A stretch of DNA of 64,000 nucleotides from Laetiporus sulphureus 93-53. Lineage: Eukaryota > Basidiomycota > Agaricomycetes > Polyporales > Laetiporaceae. The notes beneath the pieces are model-generated. The model searched no databases. It worked only from the letters and a program-made list of their open reading frames with translations, and had not been told where the DNA came from. Of this stretch, positions 21,908 to 34,828 are shown piece by piece. The position numbers and the translations under genes were made by a program. Each line of letters opens with the position of its first letter. Positions within the stretch are counted from its first letter, which is position 1. The DNA lies in contig NW_024468540.1 of assembly GCF_001632365.1 (NCBI RefSeq), positions 241,955 through 305,954 on the forward strand, written 5' to 3'.

Positions 21908-24900
21908 GATGTTGACGTTGGATGCACAGAAGACAGAGTGCGAGCATCGTATACCTACATGATGACGGTTTGGATGGCGAGGGAATGATACCTGCGGATG
22001 TAGCGGATACGATCGTACTCGGACGTGCCGCGAGTTTCAATCCGGACCAAACTCTCCTCTTCCGCCTATCTCCATCGATCCGCATCCGTTGGAGTGTAGT
22101 TCGTTCCCAACTGAGGATGAGGCTGAAAGTCTGAGGTATAGTCAAAGATGGAGGCAGAGTCACGTACGTCCAGGAGAACCAATGAGTGTGATCTCAGTCT
22201 CCGAGGTGACAGCACTCTCTTCAATCGGCCACAATTCAAATGACATTTTAAGCCGTGTCGTGCGTTATTTTCAATTCAATTGTAGACAGAACCTTGAGTC
22301 ACGAGCGGTGCAATCATTGTATGTTCAGTCGTGAATTGGGCCATGAGACGAGCAACCGTCCTTGGAGCTTGCTCAACAGGGAGACGAAAGGATATGCCAC
22401 CCAGTCAGATTGTGAGGATAGAGCTGTCGACTAGGGCCCATCTTCGTGATCTGGTCATGCATTACAGTCAGTCGATGTCCAGGAGTTAGCAGGCGGATGA
22501 TGAGAGCGCATTGGTGGCAAACCTCTTCTGCCTTTATGTCCAATATGAGTCACATGTCGATGGTCAGAAATCAAATCGCCAGCCGACCAGCTCAGACCAT
22601 CTCCGACTGAGTGCCTTTTCGACTAGTGCATTCCCTCATTCTCGCCTACTGGGGGCTATCGGCTGTCCTCCTCCCCGCGTCGTCACCATCATTGACGAGC
22701 CTTTCTTGCATCGTCGTTCTAACTTTTCATAATCTGGACAAACAAACGCCGTCGTTGCCAGTCACATCGCATGGCAGAAATATTCGTCAGTGCACCCAGA
22801 GCGATCTATCGCCATCGCCAGCACCCCAGTCACAGACCACGCGGTTACTGACGCAGGGGGGATTGGGGCTTGAACAATGCAATGTGCACAGAAGCATCCT
22901 TGTCTGCAGCATGCGGTGCGGACGGATGGCGCCCACCTTACGAATCAGTTATCGCATCCATCAATACATTGCAGGGCTCTGGTCGGAGGAAGACGTTTAG
23001 GGTTTCCGGTGAGTCATTCTCAATATGACCGTATGGAGGTGGGCAGGCTGCAGTAGGATGGACGGTCAGTGGAGACGGCGATCCATCGATTACTGTGTGG
23101 TGGAGCGTTGTGTCTTCTCCTTGGCGGTGGTCAGGCATATAATGGGAGTGAGTCGACGATGGACGGCAGCGACTTACATCCCAACGTCCTCTCCGCTGCA
23201 TAGAACGCATAGTCCCTCCGTGCATCCTGATGTACCACGAGGTCCGATTGGGCTTTCGCGGCCGGCTAAGGCTCGTCCAATTACCAGGCTGGAGAGGCCT
23301 GTCGGAACGGTCTCCCGCCGATCCTAGTGTCGCAGCAGCCCTATCGGGTCCACTCTATCATACAAATTGGTAGGTCAGTTCCTATTTACGAGGTGTAAGC
23401 AAACCTTGCAAGATCCGGAGGATACCCGAGATACTTCCACTTAAATTGTTCTATTCTAGATACGTCGCATCGGTCTATGCGGACAAACCGACTTCCGGAT
23501 GTCTCTACCAGTCTCGACTCTTCCTTCTCATATGTACTGTGACGAACACCCTGCACAAGGGCATTTGTTGCGGTACATACCATGAGAATGGAAGAATCGA
23601 GAGCGTTTCAAGGCATCCCGATTTAACCATCGCGATGGATACTCACCCTCATGCATGAAGCATACAGTTCGGAAGACGTATGCGCAGGACTCACCGACTG
23701 AATACGTGTCCCGCGCTCACAGAGACACATTCTTGAATTGTGTCCGTGTGAATGCATTCCTCTTCTACTCGACTGTTCCTTTGCCCAGCCGCCAAGCCGA
23801 GATGTCACCACTCAAGCTGACAACTCTAACTGTAATTCTGTGATGTATATAAACGCGTGAGGATCAAGTAGAGAAGGCTCACTCATTGGGCTCACCATTC
23901 AATAAAGGCAAAGGTAAAGATTAATCAATCAAACAGATGCAAGCAATCCAATCTAAGCTGCGACGAACGTAGTGTGGTATGATTCTTGCCTCCGTTGTGT
24001 GTTCTATCCGTTTCCAGTTCTGTTCACCGACACACCCATCTGCAGATTTGGAACGTTTGAACACGTAGGATGTCCGGAATTGATCAAGGCATCACATAGC
24101 GACACTTGGTGACACGGTGATTCGCGCGCCGTACTATGAGGGGCGATATACTTCAAGTTGTCCGCCCGGGCGCGCCAAACCGTACATCAGTAAGATTGCC
24201 TGCAGTCAGGAAGCGCAGCGAGGAACCGCAGGTGAACGTAAGGATGCGGATTGGTAGCTTTAGGGTCGAACGCTAACGACCTAGCAAACAGAAGGTTCGA
24301 AAGTTGGGAGACTTTACGAGTAATGCCTGACTCACCAAAGAGTACTTAACAGCGACTGACGAACGCTCTCCGCGGTGCCGTGTACACACTGCCCAATCCT
24401 GACGTGTCAACGTTCAACCATCCGGGGTAGCAAATGTTCCGACCCCCGAAAAGCTTTCCGCGAAGTGTGGTCGTAGGTGAAGCTTTTTCTCTGAAGGTGT
24501 GTCTACGAGTCTGATCCTTACGTACGAAGCGCCTCATTGTCACCGCGGCCGTCTAGTGACGTTTTATAAATTCCTCACAACTTTGCTTAAGCGTTCATCA
24601 ATTGACGATCATTTGGCCTCACGCGCACGCCTGATCCTTCTTATCTTTGTATGCTGCGCAGTCGATTGTTCAAGCTGATCGTGCTTCTGTAAAATAACTA
24701 GGACTGCGACTCTGATGGACTTCCGCCGCGTCAGGTGGCGGCAGCTACTCTGTTGCCTCGCTGTACTATCGCCACACGACCTCGTGATTCTGTTGCCCTC
24801 TGGAAATTCGAGTCAGGCTGATGTCAACATCGTCTTGCTCAATGTGAAGTACTCGGGGATACAATCTCGCTTGCAAGAGCGCATAAGTGGCGTAGATGCC

Positions 24901-25614
24901 GCACAGCGTGCAATCCTTAGCCGCTCATCCCATCCTGGACGAAGGCCGGGTTGATCCTGATACGCCTGACGGCCAAGCGACGCTACGCAGCTCTCTTTTA
25001 CGACCAGTGCAAGGTGTGACGATGCGCAATTTCGCCCCATTGATTGTATATATTTCGGTCGATCTACTCCGCCTCACTGCGCTCCGTGAATACAATGTTG
25101 CATATTCCTCGGCAAGCTCGCCCGGAACATCACCATGAGACTCATTGCAATAATTACAGAAGAAATAATTCATGCTGGAGGGAAGGCTAATCTCCGCAAC
25201 CTGAGTGTGATTTAGCGTTGGGATGGCAGGAGGAAAACGAGGTCGGGGATTTCGTAATTTCCGAGTGCGCGCCGTGCCCATCTTGATCCCAGTTATTCTT
25301 CAACGTCAGTACAGCTACAATTCGTCTCTATTGCATCACGCCTTCGCAGCAGCAAAACGCATGATCATCTCAAATGGTCGCATATATATCCGCTACTCAT
25401 GTTGATCTCGTGTTCATTAGCCGGAACGCAGACATCGGTGCTGCACTGCATTGGATGCTTCCATCGGGCTGTAGCTCATTGTACAGGAAAACGTCTAACG
25501 GTGCTGCTCTAATGTTACATGGATCATGCACAGGAGAAAACGTGGTTTTCCTATCGCCCACACGCCGCCACCTCAGCGGCCCACGGAAATTGCTGTAGGC
25601 AAATGACCAACCAT
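21908..25614. other. Long gene-poor region
   Basis: About 3.7 kb in which no frame could be supported. A TATA-like TATATAAA occurs near 23845 without a convincing gene after it. Small frames at 24715-24954 and 25223-25405 (starting MAGGKRGRGFRNFRVRA) and a minus-strand frame at 24925-25281 are protein-like only in short stretches. Confidence 0.45.
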
Positions 25615-26895
25615 TCACGACTTCGTCTTTCCGCTCAACTCATGCTCTATCTTCACGATGTCCTGAACATGGGGGTGTGCCCAGAGCGCCTCAAACGCTG
25701 CAGGCTCGAACGGAGGCAAAGGCTTGCGCGGAACACCACCGTAGCCGTATATCTTCTCCAGCAACGCCTTTGTGCCGGAGATACTAGCTTTTGCGATGGT
25801 GAAATCTGCTCGGCTAACAATACCTTGTACACGCTGTGCCTCCGGAAGAAGGGAAGGGTCCTTGTGCGCAGCCTCAGAGAGCTGGAAGAGCTTCATGATT
25901 GTATACTGGGATTATTGGCTCAGTAACTGGAAGGTTCAAGGGACGTGAAGGAGCCACTCACGGGTGCAACGTTCGCCAGACCTGTGATGGCACCATGTCC
26001 GTTCGCGTAGGAGGATGGGAGGATGAAATCAGCGTAACCACCCAGCACCAAGAATGGCGCATCAAGGTTCTTCCGGGGATATAGTGATGAGAAAGATGGG
26101 TCGGACACGGCTGCGCAGATCCGCGTCAACTTGCCAACGCTACCGCATCTATAAGAATGTGAGCAACAGAAACTAGTGCGTAAACAGTAAAAAATGGACT
26201 GACGTGAGCTTGACACCGGCCAAGTTAGGGCACTCAGTCGCCAACTCCGTGATTAGATCAGAATCAAGGTCGATGCCGCCACTCGCAGCGGGATCTGCCC
26301 AACGGGTCAACCTCGCTGATCATGTGTGAAAACCGATCAATTCACAGTTATAGATTACGACGGGAATAGGGCTCTTCTCCGCCACCTCTGACCAGAATGC
26401 CTTCAATGCCTTCGGGTTACCGGCCAGGACACCGGCATAGTATCCGCTTGCGATGACAATTGCGTAGTCCGCTCCTGCCGACGCGGCCTCCTTGCAGAGC
26501 TCGATTGTCTCGCGTGTGCTGCCGGTGCCAGTACCTGAGATGATGGGCATCGATTCGAAGCCAGCATCGTCGAGTGCTTTCCGTGCGGTCTTGATGAGCA
26601 GCACACGCTCGCCGTGTGTTAGGTGCGCGCCTTCGCCCATGGATCCTGCGAGGAGGGGCTGCACGCCGGCTTTCGCGCAACGAACGACATGTTCCGCGAG
26701 AGTGGTAAGATCTTGGAAACAGATGAAAATCCTCAATCCTCTGTGCGCTATTGAATGACCTGGAGAACACTCACCGAGCTCCTCAGTCTCCGGTTGGTAG
26801 AACGTGGGGATAGGTGCATAAATTCCTGGAGTCAGCGGGCGAGAAACGTGTCGGCTGTGTCCGTTGAGTCCATGGTGGATTGCGTGGTCCATCAT
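25615..26895 (-). CDS. Dihydrodipicolinate synthase (DapA)-family aldolase/lyase
   Basis: This family of TIM-barrel class I aldolases uses a Schiff-base lysine on pyruvate-like substrates; fungal members often act in sugar-acid or hydroxyproline breakdown rather than lysine synthesis. The spliced minus-strand product begins at ATG 26895 (MMDHAIHHG; the frame is open further to 26955) with GIYAPIPTFY, then LLAGSMGEGAHLTHGER (the substrate-binding G-S-x-G-E motif), MPIISGTGTGSTRETI, GADYAIVIASGYYAG (the conserved Tyr region), IPVVIYNC, LAGVKLT (Schiff-base Lys), VLGGYADFILPS and GHGAITGLANVAP. A final exon (25896-25615) gives the C-terminal helices ending ELSGKTKS. Catalytic residues appear intact. 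Confidence 0.9.
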
Positions 26896-26955
26896 GGTTT
26901 GAGATAAGGAGGTGTCGAGGAACTTGCACACAGGCGGGAAGAATGGTACGGACAC

Positions 26956-29900
26956 CCGAAGTTATTAAGGAAGGGGACCATCGGGAGGGCTCGACGGGCC
27001 GCCGGCCCGTCATCTGGGCTTGTCCATCACGTGCCGGGTGATCCGAGGCGCGGCCCGGATTCAGTCTTCCTGCTGTAGACGCCCGCACTGCGCTGGTTCT
27101 CTGCCTGAACGCGAAGGCGGCGCGCTATGGGGGGCCAGGTTGGCTACGCACAGTCGGCATAGGCGCCTCGTCTTAGCCGAACACTTTGGAAATGAGATTA
27201 CGACAGATATACACCGGTTGCACCCGTGAGCATTCTTGTTCTAACGCTCGCAATCCCATGACCCTTGCCGGAATACAAGGGAGGCCGTGGCACTGGCGAA
27301 CATCGGTGGAGGGATAGGACCGTCTGAGCCTGCACAAGGCTGGGCTCGCCAACAGGACATTTGGCTATTGACTTGTCAAAGGCACAGACATTGAAGGCAT
27401 CCGTGGAGCTACAAGGTCGATGGCATCTTGCATCAAGTTGCACCGAGAAGGAATGGTCCAGCGTAGATGCAACGTATGTACCAAGGTTCAGAACCGCGTG
27501 TTCATTGTTCGAAGAAAACATACCTCGTCTTTTGTTATCAACCGACGAAATGGCTGAAGAGAAGGACACGTACTGAAAGCAGAAAATGTGATATCCTTTC
27601 TCTGTTACTACCATCCAAGAACCAGTTAGCGGCCTGCTATTGTATGAGTTGACAGACAGAACCGCTGGGACGCAAATCATGGGACGCACCGGCATATCAA
27701 TATGCTAGCAAAGCCGACACATACGGGTACTATAACGAAAGCAGTCAATACAGCGGTGTTATCAGTCCTATTCCTAGCCCATCGCTTTTCTTTTGGCGGC
27801 CCGGCTCAATAGCCAATCGCAACTGATTGATGTCACCGTCCACCTGCGCTTCACTGAATGGGCTCGGAATGTGTTGGCTTCGTCCCAGGAGAATATGAGA
27901 TCGTTCGCGGTGCCGCTGCTCCCGAAGATCTAACTTGGCGCTGTTCTCGCCTTGAACATAGGAAGCAGCAGCATCTTCTCGTGCGTGATCTCAGCCGTAT
28001 CAACTATGGGACTGTTACGTTAGTTCAGGAGCAGATTGATCGCGACACACATCGACCCTGATGAGAGAACGAGGGATTCGCATATAGACGATGTGCGACG
28101 CCTTGGGCACCATCGTATGCACCAGTTTCAGCATGCGATCCTCTGGGAGTCAATAAGTCAAGCAAAATGGTGATCGATAGGTGCGAGCTACTGGAAATGC
28201 TCGCGCACATTACGACAGGATATAAGAAGCCAAACCTCTTTGCGGAAAAATAAACTGTTCTGGTTGGACGATACTGTGTTTTCCATTCCACCGTTGCGCT
28301 TCATCATATAGTCACGAAACTCAATTGCGCCACAAGTTTCAACACAATGTGCACCACAGAATCACCCGCAGGAAGTACAGCGACTGCAAAACGTTAGTAG
28401 ATGCTAGATTTGTCGTGCGTGAACAAAGGCGTTAGATTTTCTGGTTCATTGTCAACCACTTAATGACCCGCTTACGACTTGCGTTTAAGCAATTGCTGAC
28501 AAGAATTTCGTACTGATATTTCCTAACGGACAGCCTGTGCAAATATCTAAAGCTTGTTATCATGTTCAGGGTCGTCGTTGCAATCATTGCCGTCGTCATC
28601 AACATCCTATCATGGTGAAACGTGTCGGGTCCATTATCGTGGTCGTCTTGCTTTTTTGAGACAGCTTGAGCAGGAAAATTGGCCATCCAGTCCCAGGACT
28701 TGACTCAATCAGAGATTTGGCATACTGGTGAGTAGCAAACAGATTAGAATTCAGGGGGCAGCTCGAAGACAACTCGCACCATTCGTGCAGGCTCAGCACT
28801 CCAAATCGCAGGCTTCACTTTGCCCCTCTGCCTCTATTCAAGGTGAAATATTCCAGATCAAGCCACGCTGCTGCCAGAAGGTGCAGATAATCATCAGTGC
28901 GAGGTGATCACAGCGTCAAATTTGAAGGTGACAAACAACAATGCCGGTAAGGTTAAGAGAGGACGGACCTAGAGGAGAGAGATATGATATGATGCTCTCA
29001 AATTTGAAGGATGCAGCGCATTGAGACGCGGAGTCTTTCACTTCATCGAGTCTAAACACGGATACATTCTTCAAATAAAGACACGGAGCAGCAACCGTTA
29101 GTGCTGAGACCATCAGGAGAGATACGCAGGGATTTTAGAAGTTTGAAATACCGGGAAAAAAACACTTACGATTGCCGGTACTCTCGATGCATTCTGATGG
29201 AAGATGCACTACAGGCAAAGCTTGAAGCCTTTGTCTAGGGGACAGTGTCTGTAGGGTCTGCTTGTCCAGTGAGGAACACGTCAATTCGCAGCGACATCTT
29301 CATAGACAGCGTCATTCTACCCGTGAGATAGTCGGGGACAGTATGGAGTCATCATAGTGACAAATAGAAATCCCCATGCATGACACCGTACACGTTGATG
29401 GCGAACAGGCTATTCTCCCGGGGTGGATAGGATGTCCGGTGTGTTCAACACGATGCAGTACGTGCCATCATATAACGAGGTTGAATGGGTACAGATCGAC
29501 GACATGAAGGAAACGGTTCAAAATAACTATGATGTCGCGGTACCAAGTAAATGTTGTCGCGTGGCGTCCTGCACAATCACATGACCGTGACACCCTCCTC
29601 TGGTTCCACACCTTGCGCACCTTCCGAGTTTCAAAAATGTCTAAACTCGCCACGTTGTATATGTTGCTGCATCTTTTCATGTATTTATGAGCGAATTGAT
29701 GTAGGCAAGGGAAGATTCGGACGCGAATGCTGAAACATCCGGTCGGTCATATGACCAGGACGCGTCGCGCTTGTGGCTAACAGTTACCGTTTCGGGAGTT
29801 GTTACCACAAGGCAAATGTACAGCAGCTTACCTTTCACAAAAGAAGGTTACACAGAGAGGGAGATGGAATATTATATTATGGTATGGATGCGATGTAGTA

Positions 29901-30072
29901 GATCATCTAATAGTACATATGTTGCATGAGGGCCGAGGCAAATATTGATATAGAGCCATTCACAGGTCGCAATAAGTTAGTAAAAGTACAGTATGCGGGA
30001 TCGTACAATGCATATGCAGGTTCATCCCTCCCGTGGCTCATAAGTATCGTGAACATAAGCATGCTCTTCTCG
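26956..30072. other. Long gene-poor region
   Basis: About 3.1 kb without a supported gene. The minus-strand frame at 27198-27695 is long but has no recognisable motif or splice-consistent neighbours, and the small frames around 28432-28799 and 29926-30183 look like chance. Confidence 0.45.
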
Positions 30073-31780
30073 TCAAGTCTTCGCCTTCTTGGCGCGCGTG
30101 CTTGTCTTCCGCGGTACAGGCAGCCTCTTGGGCGCGACGTCCGCCTCGCGAGCCTTCGCCGTCTTCACCACGGCGCGACGTGACTTCCGCCGTGGACCCT
30201 CTTCCTGTCCCTCCGGAGTCTCTTCGCCATCAATTCCCTCAATCTCGGCGGCCTTTCTCTTCTTCCCTTTGGGCTTCGAGCCGCCGTCCTCTGGGACGAC
30301 CGTCTGGTCAGAATCAGCACTGTCACTAACCACAGTACTGGAGCGCGTGGTGGGAAGAGACTCGACTGCAGGCGTAGTAGACGGTGCGCTCAGCGCGGCC
30401 AGATCACTTGGGCAAGAAGTGTTCGCCGCTGTTGCTGAGGCCAGCGAAGAAGGCTCGGGTGCGGGCGTCGCGGTCCGTTTCTTCTGTACGCGTCTCGAGG
30501 AGCGTCTAGTAAGCGCCGGTCTAGCAGTGGCAACTGCTGCATCGACTGATGCAGGGATAGCAGCGATAGCGGCGACCTCTTCGGTGATTACGGACTCGTC
30601 ATGGACAGCAGGCTCCTCTTGAGTGGGTGCTGATCTAGCGATTTCAGACGGTGCATCGGCTGGTACACATATAGCAGCCATAGAGGCGGCTTCTTCGATA
30701 GGGACGGGTTTCTCGTCAGCGGTTGGCTCTTCAACTGTCTCGATATCGATGGCCGCATCCGCGGAAACCGTGGCATTTGCAAGCATGAGGATGGCACTGG
30801 ACGCTTGCTCGAGAACAGACTCGTTCTCCGCAGCCACAACCTCCGCCTCCTCCACAACCCTCGAGGCCGATCGCGTCCGGACGCGGTTCTCCGCCACCGC
30901 ATCCTCCTCGCCTAGCTTCGCCTTGTCGTTAGAGGTGGTCGTGCGCGAGCGTGTCCGCGGAGGGTTGACCGGAGCAACTGCGGTCTTTACAGTGACCTTG
31001 CGATCCCGGAGTGATCGCTTGTCCACTTCCGAATCGCTGACCAGCAGTCGGAGGAAGTGTGCCCGCGAGAGTGCTATAAGGTTCTCACTCTTGCCCACCC
31101 AGCAGACACTCGAGTGGATCAACCGGGGAGTGTGGCCTAAGTGCGCGGCGATGTCAGCGAGGAAGGGTCGATTGAAATACTTGTGACGTACACGAGACTC
31201 GCTGCACGACCGCCGCAGTGCGCTCCCTCACGCATTTCCCCCACAGTGCCCAGTGCGCCTGGTGATCGAAGCTGTAGAGCACCTTTAGCGCTGCCAGCGA
31301 GAGAATACACGCGCTCTGGAGTTCGTTCAACGTCAGCCCGATGTCCAGCACCGCGCTCACGTCCAGCACCTTCCCGACATTCAGTGAGCCCTTCATGTCC
31401 GGTGGCATATGGGAGATAAATGGCGTCATCTCGAGGTGCCCGATTTCCACGTTGTACACAGCAGCGAGGCGCTGGATGTATAGATCGACTAGTGGGTGGT
31501 CATCCGTTATTCTCCCATCCTCTAGTATCGCAGGCCTGTCCGCGCTCGAGTACGCTCCCGGGGCGTTGCGTCGTGGCTTCGTGGCGGCGTCAACCTTGGG
31601 AGGGCGGGAACCGGAAAAATGAGTTCGTGATGAGATGTTTGCAAGCAGGTCGTCATCCCTGACATAAGAATGGGGGAAATAGGTTCTCGGGTACGACTCC
31701 TCGTCGTCCGAGACTGTCCAGATAGATGTGGAAGAGGCGATGCCAGGTGAGCAAGAGCGGAGGCGATCGTAGCGGGACAT
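30073..31780 (-). CDS. Two-exon protein with conserved-looking N-half and low-complexity basic C-half
   Basis: Exon 1 starts at ATG 31780 (MSRYDRLRS; the frame is open to 31858) and ends at about 31190; the GTACGT donor and an acceptor near 31138 keep the frame into exon 2, which ends at 30073. The N-half is globular (HPLVDLYIQRLAAVYNVEI, SFDHQAHWALWGKCVRERT, ENLIALSRAHFLRLLVSDS). The last ~300 residues are Ala/Glu/Ser/Thr-rich with many short basic patches (KPKGKKRKAAE, PRRKSRRAVVKTAKAR, TSTRAKKAKT), which suggests nuclear location. I do not recognise the family. Confidence 0.75.
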
Positions 31781-32766
31781 GACAGGCAGCTCTGAGATGT
31801 ATGGATGGGGTATAGTAGATGAAGGGATGGATATACTAGATGAAGAGGTTGGGAGCAATAAAGTGTCGCTAATGCCTAATGTGGGGAGGTGCGTGAGGCG
31901 GTGGCTGCGCGGTGGCCGTAGGCGATGCTCTGTGTGTGGTTAAGAAGGCCTGCACGAGGTAAATGGATACCAATGGAGAGAGAGTAGGTGAATATGCTGT
32001 GTTGATGGTATATGGGAAGAGAGAGAAAGGACGGATAAGCGGCGTGCTTTATGGCCAGAGCGATGTGCCAGTGGCCACCGTCAGATCGCCAGATCGTGCC
32101 AGCCACCGTGAACACGTGTTCGCGAGCCGCTTGATATCCGCTCCTCGCCACATGCTAGAAGTTCTGCAGGCACACACATGTTTTACGCGGACCACGGGCG
32201 ATGATAGCGACGGGGTTTCGAGCACAAAAAACAGCAGCGATTGAGTGGCACTAACCACAGAGCACCAGATGCCAGATCTTCCCGAGATCTAATCTGATCC
32301 CGCGATGCTACCACCGCATCAGAGCGCTCGCGCTTTGAATTTTCAACAGGAACGATGACAGGTAAGATTCATTATTTTCGTTCGGCGCACTAACTACGGT
32401 ACGCACATATGGAAGAGCAAGTCTGCACGCACGCTAATAGCTCGCACGCTTATCCGACCTCCCACTGAAACAAACGCAACGTCCAGAAGCTCATCGCAAT
32501 AAATCATGATGATCAGTCGTAAATTATAACGAGCACGAATCTAGCTTTCATATCTCCACAACGAACGCGTCGCGCCGCATTGATCAGGTGACCGCGAAAG
32601 CAAGCGCGTAGCATCGCTTGTGACTATTTCCGTTACGTCCGTCACGCTCCCGAACGGCTGTCTCTTTCAAAGCAGCAGATAGACACGGACAATTTAATCC
32701 TACTCGTTCCACTGATATTCATAGCCGCTAGTTCTCACCGGTATGATTTCCCGGCGTATGAGGAAT
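31781..32766. other. Intergenic region
   Basis: Contains the promoter of the minus-strand low-complexity protein at its left end and the 3' UTR of WDR83 at its right end. No other supported feature. Confidence 0.5.
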
Positions 32767-33998
32767 CTACGTTGCAGCATCAGGATATCGCCAGACCTTG
32801 ACGGTACCATCCGCGCTCGCAGTGACCAACTCTCCAGCCTCAATAGGATGTTGCTCTATCCATGTGATGACCTTATCGTGCACCTTCGGCGGCGGGTTCG
32901 GCTGCAGAGGTGTTGCCTGGCACAACAAAGCGCGTGAGACAATATCCGAATCAACGACGCGACTGCTTGCGAAACGTACATCAACCAAATCCCAAGCCCA
33001 CACCATTCCCTTCTCGTCGCCACATACGACGCTCGCCTCGCCATGTCCGAAGCATGTGCGACAGCGGTACGATGAGTTCGTGTGGCCGGTGAAATCATTC
33101 AGCATCTTGCCCGTGGTCATGTCCATTAGTCGGACGTGCGCGTCTAGCGTCATTACGAGATAGGTTTGACCGTCTTGGGAGGGAATGACAGCCGTCACCG
33201 GATCTTTGGCGACAGTTCAACTCGATGGACAGACAGCGAGAGTAGAGAGTGCGTACGTCCTATGAAATCCGAGCGCAGTTCTCCCATGCGGAGGTCGTAT
33301 GTACGCACATAGCCATCTACAGAGCCAGTCACAATGTAAGTCGGTCCTACATGAAGAGTCTGCACAGCGTCGTGCGCCTCTTCCAGTGTCTGTATGGGCT
33401 GGCGGTTTTGGGAACTAGAACACAGCAGGCTGTTATTGACAGTAAAGTTCATCTAGGACACGAGGACGCACCGAAGATCCCACAACCTAACCGTAGAATC
33501 ATACGAGCCTGCATATTGCTTCCAGTCGGTTGGACGCGACGATGTCGGCTAGGAGACATGAGGACGTACCGCTCGCTAGAACACTCGCATCTTCGTTGAA
33601 CTCTACAGCAAAGATCTTGCCCATGTGGCCTGGAATCCTCCGGATTGTGGTCCCAGTCACAACGTCCCATAAGAACACCTGGCGGTCTCCTCCAGAGGAA
33701 GCGAACTTGCTATTGTCGTGAGAGCTAAATCACCCTCCTCAGCCTCCAAGCACAGATATATACCGAGCATATAGACGTACACGGTAATAGATAGGACTTC
33801 ATAGCCATGAGCAGCATACGTCTTTATCTCCGTGCCCAAGTCCGGGTTCCACAAGCGCACGGTGCGGTCTTGCCCGCCAGACAGCACGTATTTCGCGGTC
33901 CCTTTGGCGTAGCGTACGACGTGCACGGATCCTTTGTGGTGGTCGAGCGTGGTGTGCAGTGTTCGAGCAAGGGGGGTTGGGCCACGAGACGGTGCCAT
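32767..33998 (-). CDS. WDR83: WD40 repeat protein, WDR83/MORG1 family
   Basis: WDR83 (MORG1) is a seven-bladed WD40 scaffold described both as a MAP-kinase organiser and as a spliceosome-associated protein. From ATG 33998 the spliced product reads HHKGSVHVVRYAKGTAKYVL, SGGQDRTVRLWNPD, SSGGDRQVFLWDVVTGT, GHMGKIFAVEFNEDASVLAS, SYDSTVRLWDLR, TGSVDGYVRTYDLRMGEL, TLDAHVRLMDMTTGKML and ending SADGTVKVWRYPDAAT. The order and length (just over 300 residues) match the family, and it appears complete. About six short introns interrupt it. Neighbour genes give no hint of its partner. Confidence 0.92.
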
Positions 33999-34828
33999 GG
34001 TAGGTGTTCAGGAATGCTATCCCGCCACAAGTTGGCCACAAGTTCCTTTTTTGTGTAGATGATCACGTGATCACCGCTAGCGCTCCATGATGTTACCAAG
34101 TGTGACATACGAGGCTCTAGTAGCGCTACTGAGCATCGAATGCTATCCGTCACAGCAAAGAATGCACGCTGACGAAACTGCCAGTGAGTCGGTCCGAAGG
34201 ACGGCAAGCATGACAAGGTTCTTCCACCGGAGAATCAATGGAAATATAATTTCATTTCCCCTTGCCGTGGCATTCTATCATCTCATAAGTCCACAGCCAA
34301 ACGCAGAAGTGAGTGCTCAGTCCCAAAGGTGCAAAAAAGCCTTCCGAAAGCACTCACTGGATGAGAATGATTCAGATCAACTCTGGTACCTTTCCTTCGG
34401 TGAGAAGTGGTATATTCTCTGCTGTTGAGCTACGCCATGAAGAAACTGTATGTTATTGTTTCATATTTACGTCGAAATTCGGAAAGTTTGAAAACGTTGC
34501 TTGCGCCGAACTTAGCTGGGTACTTTGCTGGTTCAACTCTTACTTCTCTCACTTGTGACATTTTTTTCCTTCAATCATAGTTCAACGTTCAACCTGGGTC
34601 GCATGAGGCTCGCCAGGTTCGTTTATGTTTAGTTGTATCAGGATTTACACATGCGTATGTTCAGAAAAATCACTGAGTGTTGCTTATAGTGAACAACACA
34701 AATTAGCAATTCAGTCCTGTTAGATCAGCTTCAGTGATGGGCTTGTCTCAGTCTACAATGCATGTTCAAGAAATCTACAATGCACGAGGACAGAATACGA
34801 TACAGCGCAAACAGCTCTACATCGATGG
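33999..34828. other. Intergenic region between two minus-strand WD genes
   Basis: Holds the WDR83 promoter and the 3' UTR of the F-box/WD gene. The plus-strand frames at 34087-34558 have no recognisable content. Confidence 0.5.

Noticed and set aside
24280..24310. GGTTCGAAA reminiscent of a tRNA T-loop
   Set aside because: No matching acceptor stem, D-arm or anticodon arm could be folded around it.
27198..27695. 165-residue minus-strand frame
   Set aside because: Length alone; composition and surroundings do not support a gene.
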